A stretch of 64,000 bases of DNA from JAXMCI01 sp046349435 (GTDB lineage: Bacteria > Pseudomonadota > Alphaproteobacteria > Dongiales > Dongiaceae): contig JAXMCI010000006.1 of assembly GCA_046349435.1 (NCBI GenBank), positions 124,001-188,000 on the forward strand, given 5' to 3'. The notes below the pieces were generated by a model that saw only the letters and a program-made list of their open reading frames with translations, had not been told where the DNA came from and made no database searches. Each line of letters begins with the position of its first letter. The stretch's first letter is position 1. Of this stretch, positions 16,770 through 24,184 are shown one piece after another. Both the position numbers and the translations under genes were made by a program.

Positions 16770-18179
16770 TCAGGCGACGGCGGCGCCGAGCATGGCGACG
16801 ATGGCCTCGATGTCCGCCTCGGCGGTGCGGCGGCTGATGATGCCGAGCCGCAGTGCCGGCGGCTCGCCCGGCCGCAGCGTCTCGGCCTTCGCCAGGACGC
16901 CCTGGGCGCACAGCCGCTCGACGATCGCCGCGGCCGAGATCCTGCCCTTGGCCATCGCGGGGTGGATGGCCGTCACCACCGGCAGCGGCGTCCGGCTGGC
17001 GATCGTCCAGCCGCCGTTGCGCAGCCGGCGCCGCAGCAGGTCGCCGAGACGCGCCTCCCGCTCGATGCGGGCGGCGAGCCGGCGCGGCTGCAGCAACTGG
17101 GCCAGCACCCTGAGGCCGTTGTTCGCGCGCGAGCCCTGCAGCGACATGTAGCCGAAATCGTAGGTCTCGACCGGGTGCCCGGAGACGTTGAAGGAGCGCT
17201 CGACGGCGGCGCGGTGGCGCGTCAGGAACATGCCCGTGCCGCCGGCGCCGAGCGGCACCAGAGTCTTGTGCGGGTCGAAGGTGACGGAATCGGCGAGCTC
17301 GATGCCGGCGAGGCACCGCGTCCTCAGCGCCGGCGAGAATGCCGCGATGCCGCCCCAGGGCGCGTCGACATGCAGCCACAGCCCCTGCCGCCGGCAGACC
17401 TCGCCGATGGCGCCGAGCGGGTCGATGATGCCGGAGCCGGTCGCGCCGACCGTGCCGACCGCCATGAACGGCACGTAGAGGCCGCTGCGGCGGTCCTCGG
17501 CGATCATCCGCTCGAGCGACCGGGCGCTCATGCCGAGGTCGCGGTCGACTGGCACGGTCCGGATCGAGGCCATGCCGAGCAGCGTGCGCGCGTTCTTGTG
17601 CACCGAGGCGTGGGTCTGGGAGGAGACGTAGACGGCCGGCCTCGCCTTCAGCGGCAGGACGCCGTGGCTGACGTAGTCGTAGGGCTCCGGCCGGCCCGCG
17701 GCGTCCACGCAACGCGCCCGGTCGCAGGCGGCATCGGGCAGGAACCGGTTGCGGTGGCTCATCCGGTCGCCCAGCGCGACCACCATCGCGGTCAGGTTGG
17801 CCTCGGTGCCGCCCGAGGTGTAGTGCCCGTGGCCGGTCGCGGGATCGATGCCGAAGGCGCGCAGCACGATGTCGATGCTGAGGCTCTCGAAGGCGACCGC
17901 CGCCGGGTGCTGCCCCTCGACCGCGATGTTGGCGGCGCGACGCTCCGTCTCGTCGAGCGCGACCAGCGAGGCGACGTCGGCGTCGATGCAGTAGTAGCCG
18001 AGGTTGTAGGGGCTGTTGACGTCGGTGTCGTGGGCGTCGGCCAGGGCCTTGAAGAGGTCGAGCAGGCGCTCCGGCGCGACATCCTCGCCCGCCGTCCCGA
18101 GGGCCGCCTCGATCTCGGTCCGGATCGTCTCGACCGCGGCCGGCGGCCGGGTCGCGGGAGGCGAGGACCGGGCCCGCAT
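16770..18179 (-). CDS. PLP-dependent group II decarboxylase
   Basis: The protein has 469 residues. The family hallmarks are GHYTSGGTEANLTAMVVAL (about 128-146), the cofactor Asp/Ala block HVDAPWGGIAAFS, and the Schiff-base Lys in TFDPHKTLVPLGAGGTG. Such enzymes remove CO2 from amino acids such as glutamate, tyrosine, tryptophan or diaminobutyrate. The gene lies inside an ABC importer operon, between the binding protein (29-base gap) and the first permease (14-base gap). This suggests the imported compound is either the substrate or the product. Substrate specificity cannot be assigned from sequence. Confidence 0.88.
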   Translation of the reverse strand: MRARSSPPATRPPAAVETIRTEIEAALGTAGEDVAPERLLDLFKALADAHDTDVNSPYNLGYYCIDADVASLVALDETERRAANIAVEGQHPAAVAFESLSIDIVLRAFGIDPATGHGHYTSGGTEANLTAMVVALGDRMSHRNRFLPDAACDRARCVDAAGRPEPYDYVSHGVLPLKARPAVYVSSQTHASVHKNARTLLGMASIRTVPVDRDLGMSARSLERMIAEDRRSGLYVPFMAVGTVGATGSGIIDPLGAIGEVCRRQGLWLHVDAPWGGIAAFSPALRTRCLAGIELADSVTFDPHKTLVPLGAGGTGMFLTRHRAAVERSFNVSGHPVETYDFGYMSLQGSRANNGLRVLAQLLQPRRLAARIEREARLGDLLRRRLRNGGWTIASRTPLPVVTAIHPAMAKGRISAAAIVERLCAQGVLAKAETLRPGEPPALRLGIISRRTAEADIEAIVAMLGAAVA

Positions 18180-18208
18180 CGTGCCCGGCCCCGCCGGCTT
18201 CGTCCTTC

Positions 18209-19258
18209 TCACTGCGCCGCCTTGACCGCGTTCCAGAGGTCGTTGCGCGCCGTGAAGTCCTCGACGGTCTCCGACCACTTGAGGCGGCCGGCATAGTCGA
18301 AGCTGGTCGAGGGCGTGATCGTGTTCCCCAGGCTGTGGCGCGAGGTCAGGATGTCGCTGACCTCCTTCTGATAGAAGAAGTTCAGCCATTTGTAGGCGAG
18401 GTCCGGGTCCCTGGCGCCCTTGGTCATCGCCCAGGCGTCGACCCAGCCCTGCGCGCCTTCCTGCGGGATCACGTAGGCGACGTCGTGCCCGGCCTTCTTG
18501 AACATGCCGGTCCCCTGCTCGCCCCAGGGCGTGAAGATCAGCGCCACCTCGCCGGCCTCGTAGATCTGGATGCTCTCCTCGGGCGAGCTGTAGTAGGAGG
18601 CGACGTTCGGGCGCAGCTCCAGGAACTTCGCCTTGATCTTCGCGAGCTCCTCCGCCGACAGCTTGTAGGGGTTGGGCATCCCCAGCGCGATCGCCATCAT
18701 GGTGACGTTGACCTCGCTGGTGTCGGAGAGCAGCACTTGGCCCTTGTAGCGCGGGTCCCACAGCACGCTCCAGGAGGTCGGCGGCGGGTTGACGCGCTTG
18801 ACGTCGTAGATCAGCCCGATCGAGCCGTAGGCGAGCGGCAGGCCGTAGACCTTGCCGTCGCGCGTCACGCCCGCGACCTTGCTCAGGTCCTTGAACTGCG
18901 GAAGCTGGTTGGCGAGGTTCGGGATCTTCGCGACGTCGATCGGCTGCGCGAGGCCGGCGTCGATGAACTTCGCCAGGCCGGAGGTGGCGACCGAGAAGAG
19001 GTCGTAGTCGGCGCCGTCGCTGCCCTTCAGCTTGGTCCACATCTCGTCGTCGGAGGTCAGGTAGACGACCTGGACGTCGGCATCGTACTTCTTCTCGAAC
19101 GCCGCCACGACGTCATCGTCGGCGTAGCCCTCCCAGACCAGCAGCCGCAGCGTTCCGGCCGCCGCGGCGGGCCCGCTCGTGATGAAGGCGATCGCCAGGG
19201 CCGCGGCGAGGGCAGCAATGCCCCGCATCAGGCCTGGGCGCGCGATGCGTCCCGTCAT
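18209..19258 (-). CDS. potD: polyamine-type extracellular solute-binding protein
   Basis: This 349-residue periplasmic protein has a signal peptide (about residues 1-33, cleavage near GPAAAAG). The mature part starts LRLLVWEGYADDDVVAAFEKKY, the pattern of PotD/PotF-type proteins. Further family blocks are YGSIGLIYDVKRVNPPPTSWSVLWDPRYKGQV and VIPQEGAQGWVDAWAMTKGA. GGGAGGGGACC lies just before the ATG. It is the first gene of the transporter-decarboxylase operon. An array of ACTTGA half-sites lies upstream. Confidence 0.9.
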   Translation of the reverse strand: MTGRIARPGLMRGIAALAAALAIAFITSGPAAAAGTLRLLVWEGYADDDVVAAFEKKYDADVQVVYLTSDDEMWTKLKGSDGADYDLFSVATSGLAKFIDAGLAQPIDVAKIPNLANQLPQFKDLSKVAGVTRDGKVYGLPLAYGSIGLIYDVKRVNPPPTSWSVLWDPRYKGQVLLSDTSEVNVTMMAIALGMPNPYKLSAEELAKIKAKFLELRPNVASYYSSPEESIQIYEAGEVALIFTPWGEQGTGMFKKAGHDVAYVIPQEGAQGWVDAWAMTKGARDPDLAYKWLNFFYQKEVSDILTSRHSLGNTITPSTSFDYAGRLKWSETVEDFTARNDLWNAVKAAQ

Positions 19259-19340
19259 GGTCCCCTCCCTGGGCTCCGGCTCCGGCCGGCAGGTCCGGCG
19301 TGCGGCAGAATATGCACAGTGTGTCGAACGAGCGCCGCCG

Positions 19341-19388
19341 ACTTGACGGCAACGCCGCGAAACTTGACACGCCACACCGCTATCAAGT
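19341..19388. promoter_or_regulatory. three ACTTGA half-sites at exact 21-base spacing
   Basis: ACTTGAC occurs at 19341 and 19362, and the inverted TCAAGT begins at 19383. Each start is 21 bases (two helical turns) from the next. The array sits between the divergent binding-protein gene and the GFA-domain gene, as expected of an operator for a multimeric regulator. Confidence 0.5.
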
Positions 19389-19428
19389 GGCGTAGGCGGT
19401 GAATCCGGACCGTGGGAGGAAGCGCCAG

Positions 19429-19788
19429 ATGATCGAAACCTCGTGCCATTGCGGCGCCGTGCGGCTCGCCGTGCCGCGCGCGCCGGCGACGGTGACCGAC
19501 TGCAACTGCTCGATCTGCCGGCGCTACGGCGTGCTGTGGGCCTACTACCCGCCGGCCGAGGTCAGCGTGACCGCCGGAGCGGACGCCACCGAGACCTATT
19601 GCTGGGGCGAGCGGACCACGGTGTTCCACCGCTGCCGGGGCTGCGGCTGCGTCACCCATTGGAGCCCGACCGACCCGGACGAGGGCAATATGGGGGTCAA
19701 TGCCCGGCTGATGGAGCCGGCCATCCTGCGCGCCGCCCGCGTCCGGCGGCTCGACGCCGCGGTCAGCTGGCGCTATCTCGACGACTGA
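19429..19788 (+). CDS. GFA domain (CENP-V/GFA) protein
   Basis: This 119-residue protein is a complete GFA domain. Its zinc ligands are visible in SCHCGAVRL, DCNCSICRRYG and FHRCRGCGCVTHW. The family was named for glutathione-dependent formaldehyde activation, but many members have other or unknown roles. ATG at 19429 is chosen because GGGAGGAAG is eight bases upstream, while an in-frame GTG at 19399 has no such site. It is divergent from the polyamine-type transporter operon and overlaps the convergent 113-residue gene by 16 bases. Confidence 0.85.
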   Translation: MIETSCHCGAVRLAVPRAPATVTDCNCSICRRYGVLWAYYPPAEVSVTAGADATETYCWGERTTVFHRCRGCGCVTHWSPTDPDEGNMGVNARLMEPAILRAARVRRLDAAVSWRYLDD

Positions 19789-20114
19789 TCGGGCGCCGGG
19801 CTGCCCGTCCCGGCCGCCGTCCAGCGCGGCCGCGCCGCGAGCACCGCGAACCCCTTCGAGGGCTGGCCGCCGGCATAGGCCGGCTGGACGACGACGTTGA
19901 CGTCGCCGCTCCACCGCTGGTCGCGCTGGGTCAGGGTGACACGCTGGCCGGTGAACTCGTGGCGCGGATCCAGCACCACGCCCGACCAGGAGCGCTCGGT
20001 GCCGCCGTCGAGCCGCACCGAGAACGGCTCCGGCACGGCGAAGCGCGGCTGGCCGGAGATCACCCAGCCCCACCCGTAGATCGGCTTCACGGCAACGACG
20101 ATCGGCTCGCTCAT
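19773..20114 (-). CDS. hypothetical protein, 113 aa
   Basis: No family is recognised. The sequence starts MSEPIVVAVKPIYGWGWVI and reads as a soluble, beta-rich protein with aromatic residues (FSVRLDGGTERSWSGVVLD, RDQRWSGDVNVVVQP). The start is well supported by a GGGGGGAGGGGG ribosome site. It follows the SAF-domain oxidoreductase gene by 51 bases in the same direction and could be co-transcribed with it. Confidence 0.6.
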   Translation of the reverse strand: MSEPIVVAVKPIYGWGWVISGQPRFAVPEPFSVRLDGGTERSWSGVVLDPRHEFTGQRVTLTQRDQRWSGDVNVVVQPAYAGGQPSKGFAVLAARPRWTAAGTGSPAPDQSSR

Positions 20115-20165
20115 CCCCCTCCCCCCGTCGCACCCCGCCTCGCGTCCCTCATCGCCCGGGGCCGC

Positions 20166-21527
20166 TCAGCCGGCGCGCTGCAGCGGCTCGCTGCGGAACA
20201 GCGTCTCCATCTCGCGGCGGGCGCGCACCGCGGCCGCCGTCTCGTCGACCCGGACGTCGGGCCAGCGCAGCACCGCCCCGGCCTTGACGGCGCGCAGCAG
20301 CGGCACGCGGTGCGCCAGCCCGAGCGGCAGGGCGCCCTGCGCCAGGCTGTCGGCGGCGGGAACCAGCTTGCCGACCACCGTGTGGCCGCCCTCGCCATCG
20401 AGCAGCTCGCCGGCCGCGAGGTCGCGCTTGGCGACCGCGACGGTGTCGGCGCGGAAGCCGTCCGGGCAGCCGGTCGGCTCGCGGCGCAGCGCCACCGAGG
20501 CCAGGCTGACGCCGAGCTCCAGCCCGATCAGGTGCCAGCGCTTGTACATCGCCGCGTAGCGGCCCGAGGGATCGGTGACCAGCCCGTACTCGGAGAAGCA
20601 GCGGCGGACATAGTCGCCGTCCGCCTCGAAGGCGACGAAGACGCCCCAGCGGATGTGGTCGCGCACCGGCCTGCCGTCGCGCTCCAGCGAGGAGATCACC
20701 TCGACCTGGCCCTTGAAGTGCAATTGGCCACCCTCCGCGCGCGGCCGGCAGACGAAGGGCAGGTCGTCGAGCGCGGCCGGCGGATATTCCAGCCCGTCGG
20801 GCGGCGGCAGCAGGCCGGTGGCGTTGCACACCGCGGTGCACTCGATGGCCGGCTTGGTGCCGTCGAGGAAGGAGTTGAACATCCGCGGATTGAGCCCGCC
20901 GGCGCGCGCCTGCTCCTCGGTCAGGCCGTAATGCTGCCACACCGTCTCCGGCGTCGAGCGGGCGAAGTGCGGCAGCCATTTGTGGCCGCGGCCGGCGCTG
21001 ACCACGTCGAAGCCGGCGGCCCGCGCCCAGTCGACCAGGTCGCAGATCAGTGCCGGCTGGTCGCCATAGGCGAGGCTGTAGACGACCCCGGCCGCGGCGG
21101 CCCGGCGGGCCAGCAGCGGGCCGCAGAGCGCGTCCGCCTCGACAGTGACGTTGACCAGGTGCTTGCCCGCCGCGAAGGCGGCCAGCGCATGGCCGACCGC
21201 GGCCACCGGGTCGCCGGTCGCCTCGATCACCACCTCGACGGCGGGGTGGCGGATCAGCGCCTCGACATCCTCGCCGACATGGGTGAGGCCCTGGGCGACC
21301 GCCTCGTCGAGGTCGGGTGCGGCGGCACGCCCGGCCGGCCAGCCGGCCCGCGCCAGGGCCTCGGCGCCGCGCCGCGCCGACAGGTCGGCGAGGCCGACCA
21401 GGTGGATGCCCGGCGTGCGGCGGGCCTGGGCCAGGAACATGGTGGCGAACTTGCCGGCGCCGATCAGGCCGAAGCGCACCGGCCGGCCCTCCCGTTCGCG
21501 CTGCAGCAGCATGCGGTGCAGGTTCAT
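20166..21527 (-). CDS. NAD(P)-dependent oxidoreductase with C-terminal SAF domain
   Basis: This 453-residue protein has an N-terminal Rossmann fold (VRFGLIGAGKFATMFLAQA, about 17-35), a homoserine-dehydrogenase-like middle and a SAF domain near the end (about 360-430, RDLAAGELLDGEGGHTVVGK). This is the architecture of COG4091, predicted homoserine dehydrogenase-like enzymes that act mostly on sugar acids or related hydroxy compounds. The true hom gene lies elsewhere in the window, so threonine synthesis is not its role. The physiological substrate is unknown. Confidence 0.8.
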   Translation of the reverse strand: MNLHRMLLQREREGRPVRFGLIGAGKFATMFLAQARRTPGIHLVGLADLSARRGAEALARAGWPAGRAAAPDLDEAVAQGLTHVGEDVEALIRHPAVEVVIEATGDPVAAVGHALAAFAAGKHLVNVTVEADALCGPLLARRAAAAGVVYSLAYGDQPALICDLVDWARAAGFDVVSAGRGHKWLPHFARSTPETVWQHYGLTEEQARAGGLNPRMFNSFLDGTKPAIECTAVCNATGLLPPPDGLEYPPAALDDLPFVCRPRAEGGQLHFKGQVEVISSLERDGRPVRDHIRWGVFVAFEADGDYVRRCFSEYGLVTDPSGRYAAMYKRWHLIGLELGVSLASVALRREPTGCPDGFRADTVAVAKRDLAAGELLDGEGGHTVVGKLVPAADSLAQGALPLGLAHRVPLLRAVKAGAVLRWPDVRVDETAAAVRARREMETLFRSEPLQRAG

Positions 21528-21673
21528 CGGTCCTCCCTCTCGCCCCGGAGGGTGCCTGAGCCGGCGCCGCTGTCAATGGGCGGCGCCGACGGACCTCCAT
21601 TGGCAGGGTCGCGGCGCTGCGCCATCATGACGGCAAGCGGCAGAGCAGAGGCCGTACCTGGCGGGAGGACACC

Positions 21674-23308
21674 ATGCGCGGCTTGATGATGGATCGGCCG
21701 TTGCTGATCTCGTCGCTGATCGACTATGCGGCGCGCTATCACGGCGACACCGAGATCGTCTCCCGCACGGTCGAGGGCGAGACGCATCGTTACGGCTACG
21801 CCGAGGCGGAGGCGCGGTCGAAGCGGCTGGCCCAGGCGCTTCGGCGTCTCGGGATCGGCGACGGCGACCGGGTGGGGACCCTGGCCTGGAATGGCTTCCG
21901 CCACCTCGAGCTCTATTTCGGGGTGTCCGGCATCGGCGCCGTCTGCCACACCGTCAATCCGCGGCTGTTCCGGGATCAGATCCGCTTCATCGTCAATCAT
22001 GCCGAGGACCGGCTGCTGTTCTTCGACCTGACCTTCCTGCCGCTGGTCGAGGCGCTGGCGCCGGAACTCGGCTCGGTCGGTCACTACGTCGCGATGACCG
22101 ACCGGACGCACATGCCGCCCTCGCGCCTCGCCAACCTGCTCTGCTACGAGGAGTTGCTGGAGGGCGAGGATGGCGATCTCGACTGGCCGCAGCTCGACGA
22201 GAGCACGGCGTCATCGCTCTGCTACACCTCCGGCACGACGGGCAACCCGCGCGGCGCCCTGTTCTCGCATCGCTCCACGGTGCTGCACTCCTTCTCGCTG
22301 TGCATGGCCGATTTCATCGCGATCTCGTCGCAGGAGAGCCTCTGCCCGGTGGTGCCGATGTTCCATGTCAATGGCTGGGGGAGCGCCTACGCCGCGGCGA
22401 TGTGCGGCGCCCGGCTGGTGCTGCCCGGGCCGCATCTCGACGGCGCCTCGCTGCACGCGCTGTTCGAGGCGGAGCAAGTGACCGCGGCCTGCGGCGTGCC
22501 GACCATCTGGCTCGGCCTGCTCCGCCATCTCGAGGACACCGGTGGTCGCTTCTCCAGCCTGCGCCGGGTGTCGATCGGCGGCGCCGCCCTCCCGCCCGCG
22601 ATGATCGAGGCGTTCGAGGATCGCTATGGGGTCAGCGTCATCCAGGGCTGGGGCATGACGGAGATGAGCCCGATCGGCACCGTCGGGACACTGAAGCGCA
22701 GCCATCGCGGGCTGCCGGCCGCCCAGCAGCGCGCCATAAAGCTGAAGCAGGGCCGCGCCATGTTCGGCGTCGAGCTGAGGATCGTCGACGCGGAGGGGCG
22801 GCCGCAGCCGCATGACGGGGTCGCGACGGGCGAGCTCGAGGTGCGCGGACCGTGGGTGATCGGCGCCTACTACCGCGACGAGGCGGCGACCCGGGCCGCC
22901 TTCGACGCCGAGGGCTGGTTCCGCACCGGCGACGTCGCGACGATCGACCCCGACGGCTACATGCAGATCGTCGACCGCCGCAAGGACGTCATCAAGTCGG
23001 GCGGCGAGTGGATCAGCTCGATCGAGATCGAGAACGCCGCCATGGGCCACCCCGGCGTCGCCGAGGCCGCGGCCATCGGCGTGCCGCATCCGCGCTGGGG
23101 CGAGCGGCCGCTGCTGGTGATCGTGCCCAAGCCGGGACATGATCCGGCTGACGAATCGATCCGCCGCTATCTCGCCGAACGGCTGGCGAAATGGCAGCTG
23201 CCAGAGGACATCGTCCGGCTCGCGGAGATGCCGCACACCGCCACCGGCAAGATCCTCAAGACGCGGCTGCGCGAGATCTTCCGCGATCACAAGCTGCCGG
23301 GCACCTGA
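21674..23308 (+). CDS. medium/long-chain acyl-CoA ligase (AMP-forming)
   Basis: The protein has 544 residues. Adenylation motifs are present: A3 YTSGTTGNPRGALFSH (about 184-199), A5 GWGMTEMSP, A7 GWFRTGDVATID, A8 RRKDVIKSGGEWISSIEIEN, and the catalytic A10 Lys in TATGKILKTRLRE. It resembles AlkK/FadD3-type enzymes that convert free fatty or aromatic acids to CoA thioesters. GGGAGGACACC precedes the ATG. No beta-oxidation genes adjoin it, so its acid substrate is open. Confidence 0.9.
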   Translation: MRGLMMDRPLLISSLIDYAARYHGDTEIVSRTVEGETHRYGYAEAEARSKRLAQALRRLGIGDGDRVGTLAWNGFRHLELYFGVSGIGAVCHTVNPRLFRDQIRFIVNHAEDRLLFFDLTFLPLVEALAPELGSVGHYVAMTDRTHMPPSRLANLLCYEELLEGEDGDLDWPQLDESTASSLCYTSGTTGNPRGALFSHRSTVLHSFSLCMADFIAISSQESLCPVVPMFHVNGWGSAYAAAMCGARLVLPGPHLDGASLHALFEAEQVTAACGVPTIWLGLLRHLEDTGGRFSSLRRVSIGGAALPPAMIEAFEDRYGVSVIQGWGMTEMSPIGTVGTLKRSHRGLPAAQQRAIKLKQGRAMFGVELRIVDAEGRPQPHDGVATGELEVRGPWVIGAYYRDEAATRAAFDAEGWFRTGDVATIDPDGYMQIVDRRKDVIKSGGEWISSIEIENAAMGHPGVAEAAAIGVPHPRWGERPLLVIVPKPGHDPADESIRRYLAERLAKWQLPEDIVRLAEMPHTATGKILKTRLREIFRDHKLPGT

Positions 23309-23454
23309 CCCGGCGCACCGCGCCCGCGGGACGAGGTCCGGGCCAGCTCCGGGCGGCGCAAGCTTGGCAATGGCGGGGCCCCGGCCTATCCTGCTGCCGA
23401 CCCGGGCGACGCTGCCGGCAGGGCAGCGGACCAGGCCCGCGGCGGGGTCTCGAG

Positions 23455-24171
23455 ATGCGCGTCGTCTATCACGGCCAGCCATCGCCGCACCTGTTCGTTC
23501 CCGAGCTGGTCGAGCCGGAGCTCTATCGCCAGATCAGCTTTCCCGACCTGCCGAAGCGGCCGATGGGCCGGATCGGCCGCGACCTCTATCCCGGCGAGCC
23601 GGGCTGGGCCGCGCTGATGCAGTCGCCGGGCTGGGCGGCGCTGGCCGGCCGGTTCATGAGCGAGGGCTTCGTGAAGCAGATCGTCGGCCTCTTCGCCGAC
23701 GACATCCGGCGCGAGGGCTGCGCGATCGATCCCGACGCCGTCCACCTGGTGCCCTACCAGGAGACGCGGGCCGAGACCGAGCAGCCCGTGCTGTCCGACA
23801 GCTTCGACCCCAACGCGCTCTTCGTCCGCTTCGACCTGCAGGCCGCCGACGCGACCTACAGCAAGCCGGTGCATTGCGACTGGCCGCGGCGCATCGTCGG
23901 CGGCGTCCTGTTCCTCTGCAGCGCCGCCGAGGAAGGGCTGGAGGGCGGCGAGTTCGCGCTGTTCCGCGACGCCGCCTTCCGCAACGACCGGATCTGCCGC
24001 CGGCCGGAGCTCGCCAAGAGCTTCGCCCCGCAGCACAACCAGGGCGTCCTCTTCCTCAACTGCAACCGCGGCTTCCACGGCCCGCTGCCGCTGCGGCGGC
24101 TCGCCGGGCTGCGCAAGTGGATCTACTACTCGATCTCGAGCCGGCGAAACGTCTGGCCGCGGGGGGCGTGA
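23455..24171 (+). CDS. 2OG-Fe(II) oxygenase-like protein
   Basis: This 238-residue protein carries the iron-binding His-x-Asp as HCDWPRRIVGGVLFLC (about residues 141-156) and a distal His with a nearby basic residue in NCNRGFHGPLPLRRL (about 202-216). This is the double-stranded beta-helix pattern of 2-oxoglutarate dioxygenases. Relatives are often encoded next to glycosyl- and sulfotransferases, and here the convergent neighbour is a sulfotransferase/glycosyltransferase fusion 13 bases away. The substrate could be a small molecule or a surface glycoconjugate. The assignment rests on motifs only. Confidence 0.65.
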   Translation: MRVVYHGQPSPHLFVPELVEPELYRQISFPDLPKRPMGRIGRDLYPGEPGWAALMQSPGWAALAGRFMSEGFVKQIVGLFADDIRREGCAIDPDAVHLVPYQETRAETEQPVLSDSFDPNALFVRFDLQAADATYSKPVHCDWPRRIVGGVLFLCSAAEEGLEGGEFALFRDAAFRNDRICRRPELAKSFAPQHNQGVLFLNCNRGFHGPLPLRRLAGLRKWIYYSISSRRNVWPRGA

Positions 24172-24184
24172 GGCCGCCGGCGGC

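Noticed and set aside
19443..21686. A 747-codon open frame on the plus strand
   Set aside because: It runs through the GFA gene out of frame and is antisense to the oxidoreductase gene. Composition is typical of a shadow.
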